Shown here piece after piece: positions 6,233 to 12,462 of a stretch of DNA of 12,462 nucleotides. Location of the stretch: contig JABDLH010000191.1 of NCBI GenBank assembly GCA_013003145.1, positions 1-12,462 of the forward strand. The letters are read 5' to 3'. Position numbers and translations under genes: made by a program. The notes below the pieces were generated by a model. It ran no database searches, had not been told where the DNA came from, and was given only the letters and a program-made list of their open reading frames with translations. This DNA comes from Flavobacteriaceae bacterium. GTDB lineage: Bacteria > Bacteroidota > Bacteroidia > Flavobacteriales > Flavobacteriaceae. Position 1 is the first letter of the stretch; the number at the start of each line of letters is the position of its first letter.

Positions 6233-7320
6233 TGGCCATACGCTTAAAGAAATCGTACAGGTTTGCCTTCCGATCCTCCCTGCTGATCACTTTAATTTCT
6301 ACCCTCATACTCCTTTCATTTATCTGGGTTTTTGATCTGCTGCAGTACTGGAGCTTTCTCCTGCTCTACGCAGCGCTTACTTTCGTGGTCTGTATGATTG
6401 TCTTACAGATCCGGGTGCAGAAGTTTATTTATAAGAGGATCAAGAAAATCTACGATGATGTCACCTTACTCGAGTCCTCTAACCTGGCAGCAGGGCCGAT
6501 CACTACGGATATGCGAACTCTTACCGAAGAAATTGAGAAGTTTGCGCGGGATAAGAAAATTGAAATAGACACTCTTAAGATCCGGGAGGCATACAGGAGG
6601 GATTTCCTGGGAAATGTCTCGCACGAGTTAAAGACACCACTATTTACCGTGCAGGGATACATCCTCACCTTATTGGATGGGGCTATAGAAGATAAGCAGG
6701 TCCGGAAGAAATACCTGCAACGCGCAAATAAAGGAGTAGAACGGCTGATCTATATAGTTAAGGACTTGGATCTTATCACCAAATTAGAAATAGGTGACCT
6801 CAACCTGAAATACACAGTTTTTGATATCATAGAGCTGATACAGAGTGTTTTTGACCTGCTGGAGATCAAGGCTTCAGAAAAGGGAATCGCCATGACCTTT
6901 GATATGGAATACGAGGAACCCGTCTGGGTACACGCAGACCAGGAGAAGATCAGGCAGGTGCTGACCAACCTGGTCGTAAATTCATTGAAATACGGTCACA
7001 AAGGCGGTACCACCGAGGTAAGCGTTGAGAACCTTATCAAGAACAAGGTGATCGTCAGGGTGACCGATAACGGGGAAGGTATGAGCAAGGAGCATATCCC
7101 AAGGATCTTTGAGCGATTTTACCGCGTAGATCGCAGCGGAAGCCGCAAAGAGGGCGGGTCCGGGCTTGGCCTGTCTATAGTGAAGCATATCATAGAAGCC
7201 CATGGGGAGAAGATTTATGTAGAAAGCGTTCCGGGTGTGGGATCCGAATTTTCATTTACACTGGAAAAAGACAAAAACCCTTCAGAGGCTGGCAAGGCGG
7301 TTTCCAAAGAATTATCTTAG
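6232..7320 (+). CDS. Membrane sensor histidine kinase, PhoR-like
   Basis: 362 residues. Two transmembrane helices (about 13-34 and 40-59) are joined by only a few residues, so there is almost no periplasmic sensor domain. A linker of about 60 residues follows. HisKA has the phospho-acceptor H131 in FLGNVSHELKTP. HATPase_c has the N-box N250 (NLVVNSLKYG), DNGEG (279-283), the F-box region ERFYRVDRSG and GGSGLGLSIVKHI (308-320). All catalytic residues are present. It should autophosphorylate and pass phosphate to the regulator encoded upstream. With no extracytoplasmic domain and no clear PAS or HAMP domain, it may sense within the membrane or through a partner protein. The ATG overlaps the regulator stop by one base, indicating coupled translation. 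The TAG stop is part of a candidate promoter for trmB. Confidence 0.94.
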   Translation: MAIRLKKSYRFAFRSSLLITLISTLILLSFIWVFDLLQYWSFLLLYAALTFVVCMIVLQIRVQKFIYKRIKKIYDDVTLLESSNLAAGPITTDMRTLTEEIEKFARDKKIEIDTLKIREAYRRDFLGNVSHELKTPLFTVQGYILTLLDGAIEDKQVRKKYLQRANKGVERLIYIVKDLDLITKLEIGDLNLKYTVFDIIELIQSVFDLLEIKASEKGIAMTFDMEYEEPVWVHADQEKIRQVLTNLVVNSLKYGHKGGTTEVSVENLIKNKVIVRVTDNGEGMSKEHIPRIFERFYRVDRSGSRKEGGSGLGLSIVKHIIEAHGEKIYVESVPGVGSEFSFTLEKDKNPSEAGKAVSKELS

Positions 7321-7325
7321 TTTTG
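7318..7325 (+). promoter_or_regulatory. Candidate -7 element for trmB, overlapping the kinase stop codon
   Basis: TAGTTTTG matches TAnnTTTG and starts with the TAG stop of the histidine kinase. It ends 22 bases before the GTG start of trmB, in line with other promoters in the window. No -33 TTG is found at 17-23 bases upstream, so read-through from the kinase operon remains possible. Confidence 0.35.
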
Positions 7326-7347
7326 CCACCAAATATCCAGGTAAATA

Positions 7348-8019
7348 GTGGGAAGTAAAAATAAACTTAAACGTTTCAGGGAGAACGAAACTTTCGGGAA
7401 TGTCATACAGCCAAGCCGTGAAGAAGTGGTGTCCGGGAATTTTTCTTTTAAAGGAAGATGGGCAGAACACTTTGGTAATGATCACCCCATAGTGCTCGAA
7501 TTAGGTTGTGGTAAGGGCGAATACAGTGTTGGCCTTGCTCAGAAATACCCCGCCAAGAATTTTATTGGAATAGATATTAAAGGAGCTCGTTTCTGGAGGG
7601 GTGCAAAGACAGCAGTGGAAGAGAATATTTCCAATGTCACCTTCCTACGCTCACAGATAGAGCTGATCACCGATCTTTTCGCTGAAGGCGAGGTTTCAGA
7701 GATCTGGCTTACTTTCCCCGATCCGCAAATTAAATTCAAACGAACTAAGCACCGGCTGACCAACCAGGCTTTCCTGGAAAAATATAAACAGGTGTTAAAT
7801 GAGGATGGTTTTGTTCACCTGAAGACCGACAGCGAATTTCTCCACGGATATACCCTTGGCCTGCTTCAGGGTAAAGGTCACGAGATTTGTTATGCCAACC
7901 ACGATGTGTACAAGAACGCGGGCAGTCCTGAAGAGGTGCTCGGTATCCAGACATTTTATGAAAATCAGTACCTTGAGGCAGGAAAGGCAATTACATATAT
8001 CAGGTTCAAGGTAAAATAA
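7348..8019 (+). CDS. trmB: tRNA (guanine-46-N7)-methyltransferase, GTG start
   Basis: 223 residues. The enzyme uses S-adenosylmethionine to make 7-methylguanosine at position 46 in the variable loop of tRNAs. The SAM-binding motif is VLELGCGKGEY (49-59), followed by NFIGIDIKGARFW (71-83). The family signature after strand 4 is LTFPDPQIKFKRTKHRL (121-137), the flavobacterial form of PDPWxKxRHxKRR, and HLKTDSEFL (158-166) completes the tRNA/SAM site. I choose GTG 7348 because it yields the N-terminus MGSKNKLKRF, which matches the family pattern in flavobacteria as I remember it; no ATG gives it. The stop TAA overlaps the next gene's ATG (TAATG), so trmB and the LysE-family gene are translationally coupled. 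Confidence 0.95.
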   Translation: MGSKNKLKRFRENETFGNVIQPSREEVVSGNFSFKGRWAEHFGNDHPIVLELGCGKGEYSVGLAQKYPAKNFIGIDIKGARFWRGAKTAVEENISNVTFLRSQIELITDLFAEGEVSEIWLTFPDPQIKFKRTKHRLTNQAFLEKYKQVLNEDGFVHLKTDSEFLHGYTLGLLQGKGHEICYANHDVYKNAGSPEEVLGIQTFYENQYLEAGKAITYIRFKVK

Positions 8020-8648
8020 TGACACACCTCTTAATACTGTTCTTCGTCACATTTTCTGCTGCCTTTATGGCAACCGTACCACCGGGCCTGTTAAATATGA
8101 ATGCCGCGAAGACCAGTGTCAAAAAAGGTAAGATGAACGGGGTCATCTTCAGCCTTGGGGTGAGCACCGTGGTGATGATACAGGCGTATATTGCCGTTCT
8201 GATCTCCAAATTTCTCTACAGGAACCCTGAAGTGATAGATCTGCTGCTGAAAATGGCGATCATTGTCTTTGCATTTTTTGCTGTTTATTTTTTCCTGCTT
8301 GCAAGACGGGAAAAACAGATCCCGATGAAGAGGGTTAAGGTCAGTAAAAAAAACAGTTTTTTTAAAGGGATGTTGCTGGCCGCCCTGAACCTGCTGACTA
8401 TCCCTTATTACAGTGGCTTGAATGCTATGTGGAATGCCTCGGGATGGATTAAATTTAAAGTATGGGATATCACGGTATTTATCCTGGCTGCCGGTAGTGG
8501 CACCTTCACAGTGCTGTACTTGTATACTTTTTATTTTAATAAGCTGGAAGCAAAGACGCATCGTTTTTCCAGGAATTCTAACTACATCCTATCCGCCCTG
8601 ATGCTCGTGCTGTTGGTCATTACAGTGATCCGGATTTTTTATACCTGA
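8019..8648 (+). CDS. LysE-family membrane exporter
   Basis: 209 residues with about five or six hydrophobic helices, at about 3-25, 41-65, 74-94, 116-132, 147-169 and 186-206, separated by a basic cytoplasmic loop (RREKQIPMKRVKVSKKNS). The first helix carries the LysE/RhtB signature PPG (21-23) followed by LLNMNAA. Members of this superfamily export amino acids such as lysine or homoserine, or other small solutes; the substrate cannot be told here. ATG 8019 overlaps the trmB stop by one base, and the ATL-like gene follows seven bases after this stop. The three genes probably form one transcript, without an evident functional link. The inner-membrane location follows from the helices. Confidence 0.85.
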   Translation: MTHLLILFFVTFSAAFMATVPPGLLNMNAAKTSVKKGKMNGVIFSLGVSTVVMIQAYIAVLISKFLYRNPEVIDLLLKMAIIVFAFFAVYFFLLARREKQIPMKRVKVSKKNSFFKGMLLAALNLLTIPYYSGLNAMWNASGWIKFKVWDITVFILAAGSGTFTVLYLYTFYFNKLEAKTHRFSRNSNYILSALMLVLLVITVIRIFYT

Positions 8649-8655
8649 GCATAAG

Positions 8656-9012
8656 ATGGCAGGCAAGCAACACTTCTTTGATAAAGTTTACGAGCTGGCC
8701 AAACAGATACCTTATGGAAGGGTAACTTCGTATGGGGCTATTGCGCGTTGCCTGGGAGCGGGCAGGAGTGCCCGCATGGTGGGTTACGCGATGAATGCCT
8801 CACACAGTATGCCGGAAATCCCGGCACACCGTGTAGTGAACAGGAATGGCTTACTCTCCGGTAGACACCATTTTGACGGGACCAACCTGATGCAACAGTT
8901 ACTGGAAAGCGAAGGCGTGGAAGTTAAAGATCACCAGGTGGTTCATTTTGATAAGCTTTTCTGGGATCCGGCTTCAGAGCTTCCGGACGATGCGATCCCG
9001 ATCCATCGATAG
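8656..9012 (+). CDS. Alkyltransferase-like (ATL) DNA-binding protein, MGMT family
   Basis: 118 residues, corresponding only to the DNA-binding C-terminal domain of O6-alkylguanine-DNA alkyltransferases. The elements are clear: IPYGRVTSYGAIA (18-30) with the tyrosine that flips the base (Y26), SARMVGYAM (38-46) with the arginine finger at R40, and the active-site segment PAHRVVN (56-62). In true MGMT that segment is PCHRV; here the methyl-accepting cysteine is alanine (A57), so the protein cannot act as a suicide methyltransferase. ATL proteins bind O6-alkylguanine and hand the lesion to nucleotide excision repair; most carry Trp at this place, while Ala is known in at least one Thermus homologue. 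It is the last gene of the trmB run. Confidence 0.9.
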   Translation: MAGKQHFFDKVYELAKQIPYGRVTSYGAIARCLGAGRSARMVGYAMNASHSMPEIPAHRVVNRNGLLSGRHHFDGTNLMQQLLESEGVEVKDHQVVHFDKLFWDPASELPDDAIPIHR

Positions 9013-9061
9013 ACTCTTATGGTCATAGATTAGTTCTATCGCTTTTCATCCTTCAGACTTC

Positions 9062-9089
9062 TTAATTACAGCCCTATACTGTATCTTTG
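9062..9089 (+). promoter_or_regulatory. Candidate promoter of the Mrp-nfu operon
   Basis: TTA (9062-9064), 17 bases, then TATCTTTG (9082-9089), a full match to TAnnTTTG. It ends 89 bases before the preferred ATG 9179, which would leave an unusually long leader for this window. It ends 26 bases before the in-frame GTG at 9116. Confidence 0.5.
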
Positions 9090-9178
9090 TTGTTTAGAAT
9101 CATTATATATAAATAGTGAAGTTCCGGCCGGTTGAAAAGAACAGGACGGATCGGCAAACACAAAATATCAAGAGATTA

Positions 9179-10318
9179 ATGAAGTTGGATAAACAAGCGA
9201 TACTGAAAGCCTTAGAGACCATTACGGTTCCCGGGGAGGGGCAGGACATGGTAAGCAGTGGGGCTGTAAAGAATATTCAGGTATTCGGAGACGAGGTGAT
9301 AGTAGATATAACGATCAAGAATCCGAGCCTGCAGGCCAAGAAGAAGACGGAAGTAGAGATCCTGAAAGTCATCCATCGCGAAGTATATGAAAAAGCTAAG
9401 ATCACGGTAAATCTCAAGGTAGACGCCCCTGCCAAACCTAAGGCAGCTTCTATAAAAGGTAAGCCCATCCCGGGAATACAGAATATTATTGCAGTGGCCT
9501 CCGGCAAAGGCGGGGTAGGTAAATCTACAGTTACCGCTAATCTTGCCGTTACCCTGGCTAAAATGGGTTTCAAGGTTGGATTGCTGGATGCGGATATATA
9601 CGGCCCTTCTATGCCCATCATGTTTGACGTGGTCGGGGAAAAACCAAGGGCTACGAACGTAGACGGAAAATCGAAAATGTTACCAGTGGAGAGTTACGGT
9701 GTAAAACTTCTTTCCATCGGCTTCTTTACTGAACCCGACCAGGCCGTAATCTGGAGAGGGCCTATGGCGGCAAAAGCACTGAACCAGATGATATTTGATG
9801 CCGCCTGGGGTGAGCTCGATTTCTTATTGGTAGACCTGCCACCGGGTACAGGTGATATCCACCTGAGTATCATGCAGGCTATGCCGATCACAGGTGCCGT
9901 GGTGGTTAGTACGCCTCAGCAAGTCGCATTGGCAGATGCAAGGAAAGGGGTAGCCATGTTTAAGCAAGAAGCGATCAGCGTTCCTGTTTTGGGAATTGTT
10001 GAGAACATGTCCTATTTTACCCCGGAAGAGCTACCTGCTAATAAGTACTATATTTTTGGGCAGGAGGGAGCTAAGAACCTAGCAGAAGATATAGGCGTAC
10101 CTTTCCTAGGAGAGGTGCCCTTAGTACAGGGAATACGCGAAGCTGGAGATGTCGGTAGACCGGCAGCCTTACAAACCGCGACTCCTACGGAGCAGGCTTT
10201 TGAGGAATTGACCAAGAACGTCGTCAGGGAAGTGGTAAAGAGAAACGATGCCCTGCCCCCGACAGAAGCGATAAAAATTACTACAATGGCCGGTTGTGCA
10301 GCCGTAAAAAAGAAATAA
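9179..10318 (+). CDS. Mrp/NBP35-family P-loop ATPase (Fe-S cluster carrier-like)
   Basis: 379 residues from ATG 9179. The frame is also open to a GTG at 9116, but that adds 21 basic, low-complexity residues, whereas MKLDKQAILKALETI is the usual N-terminus. Residues 1-80 form an MIP18/DUF59 domain. The ParA-like ATPase core carries the deviant Walker A SGKGGVGKST (108-117), LLDADIYGPS (135-144), the WRGPM segment and LLVDLPPGTGD. Relatives such as ApbC/Mrp carry Fe-S clusters to target proteins in the cytoplasm. The expected CxxC pair after ENMSYF is missing: that segment reads TPEELPANKYYIFG. The only cysteine in the protein is C373, in MAGCAAVKKK near the C-terminus. The nfu gene starts two bases after the stop, supporting a joint role in cluster delivery. 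Confidence 0.93.
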   Translation: MKLDKQAILKALETITVPGEGQDMVSSGAVKNIQVFGDEVIVDITIKNPSLQAKKKTEVEILKVIHREVYEKAKITVNLKVDAPAKPKAASIKGKPIPGIQNIIAVASGKGGVGKSTVTANLAVTLAKMGFKVGLLDADIYGPSMPIMFDVVGEKPRATNVDGKSKMLPVESYGVKLLSIGFFTEPDQAVIWRGPMAAKALNQMIFDAAWGELDFLLVDLPPGTGDIHLSIMQAMPITGAVVVSTPQQVALADARKGVAMFKQEAISVPVLGIVENMSYFTPEELPANKYYIFGQEGAKNLAEDIGVPFLGEVPLVQGIREAGDVGRPAALQTATPTEQAFEELTKNVVREVVKRNDALPPTEAIKITTMAGCAAVKKK

Positions 10319-10320
10319 TA

Positions 10321-10560
10321 ATGACTTCAGAGGAATTAAGAACCAAAGTGGAAAATGCTCTTGATGAGATAAGGCCCTTCCTGCAGAGTGACGGCGGGGA
10401 TATCTCGTTAGTATCTATCGATAACGACACTCAGGTGAAGGTTCGGCTGGAAGGTGCGTGTGTTGGATGTTCTGTAAACCAGATGACCTTGAAGAGCGGG
10501 GTAGAAATGACCATTAAAAAGCACGCGCCACAGATAGAGCAGGTAATTAATGTGAATTAA
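10321..10560 (+). CDS. NifU C-terminal domain (Nfu) Fe-S scaffold protein
   Basis: 79 residues from ATG 10321; the frame extends back to 10294, but that would overlap the upstream coding end and adds an unconserved MCSRKKEII. The protein is a stand-alone Nfu domain. It has VENALDEIRPFLQSDGGDISLV (10-31), the family's hallmark helix and LQxDGGD, then LEGACVGCSVNQMTLKSGVE with the cluster-binding CxxC at C47 and C50. Nfu domains hold a [4Fe-4S] cluster between two subunits and pass it to client enzymes. The two-base gap from the Mrp/NBP35 gene suggests coupled translation and a shared function. Since that ATPase has no CxxC of its own, this protein may supply the cluster ligands (inference). 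A terminator follows within 25 bases. Confidence 0.95.
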   Translation: MTSEELRTKVENALDEIRPFLQSDGGDISLVSIDNDTQVKVRLEGACVGCSVNQMTLKSGVEMTIKKHAPQIEQVINVN

Positions 10561-10582
10561 AAACAATTACAGGACTGCTGCT

Positions 10583-10612
10583 GGGGAGCTTGTGTTTCCC
10601 CTCCTCTTTTTT
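10583..10612 (+). terminator. Probable intrinsic terminator after nfu
   Basis: GGGGA (10583-10587), a nine-base loop, TCCCC (10597-10601), then TCCTCTTTTTT ending at 10612. The stem is short (five pairs), but the T-tract and its place 22 bases after the nfu stop fit a terminator. It would separate the Mrp-nfu unit from the reductase-ferredoxin unit. Confidence 0.65.
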
Positions 10613-10626
10613 AAGCCACTCTTTTC

Positions 10627-11688
10627 ATGATTAAAACAGATATATTAATAATAGGTGCCGGACCAACTGGATTATTCGCAGTTTTTGAAGCCGGGTTACT
10701 ACAGTTGCGGTGCCACCTTATCGACGCCCTGGCACAACCCGGTGGACAATGTGCCGAGATTTATCCAAAGAAACCGATTTATGATATCCCGGGATTCCCG
10801 GAGGTACTGGCAGGTGACCTGGTGAAGAACCTTATGCAACAGATTGCACCCTTCCAACCCGGATTTACCCTGGGCGAACGGGCGCAGACAATAGAGAAGC
10901 AAGAAGACGGGACCTTTATCGTCACCACGAATAGAGGTACCAAACACCATGCCCCTGTGGTAGCTATTGCCGGAGGGTTAGGGAGTTTTGAACCCAGGAA
11001 GCCCCTTTTAAAGGATCTCCCAAAGTATGAAGATAAAGGCGTAGCCTATATGATCAAGGATCCGGAAGTATACCGCGATCAAAAAGTGGTCATTGCCGGT
11101 GGGGGAGATTCTGCCCTGGATTGGACTATCTTCCTGGCCGATGTGGCATCGGAAGTTACATTGGTTCACCGGAGGAATGAATTCCGTGGAGCACTGGACT
11201 CGGTTGCGAAAGTACAGGAATTAAAGGACCAGGGGAAAGTAAGGCTGATCACTCCTTCGGAAGTAGTAAGATTAACAGGTGAAGACCATTTAGATGGCGT
11301 TGTGATCAACAGAACTTCAGACCCGGCATCTGATATCCACTTAGAAACAGATCATTTTATTCCCCTGTTTGGGCTGAGTCCAAAGCTGGGTCCCATTGCC
11401 GACTGGGGACTGGATATTGAAAAAAATGCCATCAAGGTAGATAATACGTTGGATTACCAGACGAATGTTCCCGGCATCTACGCCATCGGTGATGTGAATA
11501 CCTACCCCGGGAAACTGAAACTGATCTTATGCGGCTTCCATGAAGCCACCTTGATGGTACAAAGTGCTTACCAGCGGATTCACCCGGACAAGAGGTACGT
11601 TATGAAATACACCACCGTGGGTGGAATCAATGGTTTTGACGGTTCAAAAAAAGAAGCCCCGAAAGCTGTGATAAAGAGTATCGATTAA
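10627..11688 (+). CDS. Ferredoxin-NADP reductase, thioredoxin-reductase-like type
   Basis: 353 residues, the usual length of the TrxR-like FNR class. FAD binding: DILIIGAGPTG (5-15) and the late GIYAIGDVN motif. NADPH binding: VVIAGGGDSALDW (154-166) and HRRNEFRG (181-188), whose arginines hold the 2'-phosphate. PGGQCAEIYPKKPIYDIPG (38-56) is typical of this class. The redox-active CxxC that thioredoxin reductase carries in its NADPH domain is absent, supporting electron transfer to ferredoxin (or a flavodoxin) instead of thioredoxin. The C-terminal tail after YQRIHPDKRYVMKY is the class-specific extension. The [2Fe-2S] ferredoxin gene starts 27 bases downstream and is the obvious partner. 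The promoter is unclear: the upstream 66 bases hold the nfu terminator and no good -7 element. Confidence 0.95.
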   Translation: MIKTDILIIGAGPTGLFAVFEAGLLQLRCHLIDALAQPGGQCAEIYPKKPIYDIPGFPEVLAGDLVKNLMQQIAPFQPGFTLGERAQTIEKQEDGTFIVTTNRGTKHHAPVVAIAGGLGSFEPRKPLLKDLPKYEDKGVAYMIKDPEVYRDQKVVIAGGGDSALDWTIFLADVASEVTLVHRRNEFRGALDSVAKVQELKDQGKVRLITPSEVVRLTGEDHLDGVVINRTSDPASDIHLETDHFIPLFGLSPKLGPIADWGLDIEKNAIKVDNTLDYQTNVPGIYAIGDVNTYPGKLKLILCGFHEATLMVQSAYQRIHPDKRYVMKYTTVGGINGFDGSKKEAPKAVIKSID

Positions 11689-11715
11689 ACCGCTTTATTA
11701 ATAAGAGAAGTTCAC

Positions 11716-12045
11716 ATGTCTGACATAAAAATTAAGATCACGGATCGCGAAGGGGTACTGCATGTTGTAGATGCACCTACAGATATGAACATGAACCTGA
11801 TGGAGCTTGTACGCTCTTACGAACTGGCACCCGAAGGTACCATTGGGGTCTGTGGGGGAATGGCCATGTGTGCATCTTGCCAGTGTTATATCCGTTCTGA
11901 TCACCATCTCCCGGAAAAATCGGATGATGAAGAGGCCATGTTGGCCGAAGCTTTTTACGTAGAAGCAGACAGCCGCCTGGGCTGCCAGATACACCTGGAA
12001 CCTTCCCTGGACGGACTGGAGGTGACCCTGGCACCTGAAAGTTAA
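11716..12045 (+). CDS. [2Fe-2S] ferredoxin, adrenodoxin-like
   Basis: 109 residues, the normal size. Cluster ligands have the spacing C46-x5-C52-x2-C55 and C90, within GVCGGMAMCASCQCYI and RLGCQIHL; C57 is an additional cysteine. The fold order (ITDREGVLHVVDAP strand pair, LMELVRSYELAPEGTIG helix and loop, acidic SDDEEAML helix) is that of adrenodoxin/ISC-type ferredoxins, where the acidic helix docks on the reductase. The protein shuttles single electrons in the cytoplasm. The gene directly follows the ferredoxin-NADP reductase on the same strand with a 27-base gap, so the two probably form an NADPH-to-ferredoxin chain. It may feed Fe-S cluster assembly given the neighbouring nfu and Mrp genes, but other clients are possible. 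A terminator follows the stop. Confidence 0.95.
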   Translation: MSDIKIKITDREGVLHVVDAPTDMNMNLMELVRSYELAPEGTIGVCGGMAMCASCQCYIRSDHHLPEKSDDEEAMLAEAFYVEADSRLGCQIHLEPSLDGLEVTLAPES

Positions 12046-12048
12046 AAG

Positions 12049-12074
12049 GCCTATAGAACTGTAGGCGAGTTTTT
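12049..12074 (+). terminator. Probable intrinsic terminator after the ferredoxin gene
   Basis: GCCTA (12049-12053) pairs with TAGGC (12062-12066), extendable by a T-G pair, around a loop of six to eight bases. GAG and TTTTT (12070-12074) follow. It begins three bases after the ferredoxin stop. The stem is short, so efficiency may be modest. Confidence 0.6.
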
Positions 12075-12075
12075 G

Positions 12076-12083
12076 TAGTTTTA
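12076..12083 (+). promoter_or_regulatory. Candidate -7 element for the penicillin-acylase-family gene
   Basis: TAGTTTTA differs from TAnnTTTG at the last base and lies 24 bases before the ATG at 12108, right behind the T-tract of the ferredoxin terminator. No -33 TTG is seen at the proper distance. Confidence 0.3.
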
Positions 12084-12107
12084 GCAAACTATTGAAACAC
12101 CGGCCTT

Positions 12108-12462
12108 ATGAGAATCCTTTTTTTCTTCCTTTTTATTTCCTTATTATCCTGTAAAACTGAACAGCGATCTCCCGAAGTGGAACGCTGGGAAGAGCACGCA
12201 GCAAATACGACCATAATCAGGGACAATTTCGGCATACCCCATATTTACGGAAAGACTGATGCAGATGCCGTTTTTGGATTGCTCTATGCCCAGTGTGAAG
12301 ACGATTTTAACCGGGTAGAACAGAATTATATCTGGGCCACCGGCAGGCTCGCCGAAGTTGAAGGTGAAGAAGCCCTGTATAGTGATCTCCGGGCACGGAT
12401 GTTTATGAGCAAGGAAGAGGCCATAGAATACTACGAGAACAGCCCGGATTGGTTAAAAGAGC
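12108..12462 (+). CDS. Penicillin-acylase-family lipoprotein, N-terminal part (3' end outside window)
   Basis: 118 residues are seen before the window ends; the frame is open throughout. The start MRILFFFLFISLLSC is a lipoprotein signal peptide with the lipobox LLSC (Cys15), so the protein is probably lipid-anchored and exported. After a short linker comes the N-terminal segment of the penicillin acylase / Ntn-hydrolase family: TTIIRDNFGIPHIYGKTDADAVFGLLYAQCEDDF, where the IRDxxGIPHIYG pattern is diagnostic, then ATGRLAEVEGE. Full members have about 700-850 residues and cleave themselves at an internal serine to form an amidase acting on beta-lactam side chains, acyl-homoserine lactones or other acyl amides. 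The catalytic serine lies outside the window, so activity and substrate are unknown. The gene appears unrelated to the Fe-S block. Confidence 0.9.
   Translation, partial: MRILFFFLFISLLSCKTEQRSPEVERWEEHAANTTIIRDNFGIPHIYGKTDADAVFGLLYAQCEDDFNRVEQNYIWATGRLAEVEGEEALYSDLRARMFMSKEEAIEYYENSPDWLKE

Noticed and set aside
11698..12087. 129-codon minus-strand frame opposite the ferredoxin gene
   Set aside because: It is antisense to a ferredoxin with all its cluster ligands, and its composition looks like a shadow frame with no domain pattern.

Overview
The window reads as ordinary chromosome of a member of the Bacteroidota, most likely a marine-type Flavobacteriaceae of moderate GC. The evidence is two proteins with type IX secretion (T9SS) C-terminal sorting domains, repeated -7 elements of the form TAnnTTTG, weak or absent Shine-Dalgarno sequences, a DUF4296-type protein, and gene families whose sequences look flavobacterial. 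No species is claimed.

Layout. 1-239: 3' end of a DUF4296-like protein. 247-1248 (-): extended SDR / NAD-dependent epimerase, convergent with it. 1351-2646 (+): tyrosyl-tRNA synthetase, divergent from the epimerase. 2697-3359 (+): ankyrin-repeat protein whose stop overlaps that of the convergent LuxE-like acyl-protein synthetase at 3354-4331 (-). 4414-4737 (-) and 4923-5231 (-): two secreted mini-proteins, each little more than a signal peptide plus a T9SS sorting domain. 5546-7320 (+): PhoB-like response regulator and PhoR-like histidine kinase overlapping by one base. 7348-9012 (+): compact run of trmB, a LysE-family exporter and an alkyltransferase-like (ATL) DNA-repair protein. 9179-10560 (+): Mrp/NBP35 P-loop ATPase and Nfu scaffold domain, followed by a terminator. 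10627-12045 (+): thioredoxin-reductase-like ferredoxin-NADP reductase and an adrenodoxin-type [2Fe-2S] ferredoxin, followed by a terminator. 12108-end (+): 5' part of a penicillin-acylase-family lipoprotein.

How the genes fit together. Coordinates 9179-12045 form an iron-sulphur and electron-transfer block: cluster carrier ATPase, Nfu scaffold, flavoprotein reductase and [2Fe-2S] ferredoxin. Coordinates 5546-7320 form one two-component system. The remainder are housekeeping or stand-alone genes. I see no mobile element, CRISPR array, tRNA or rRNA.

I do not find a clear new multi-gene system. The observations most worth following are the pair of passenger-less T9SS sorting-domain proteins, the Mrp/NBP35 protein that has lost the CxxC cluster ligands and retains a single cysteine, the alkyltransferase homologue with PAHR in place of PCHR, and an orphan LuxE-like enzyme.
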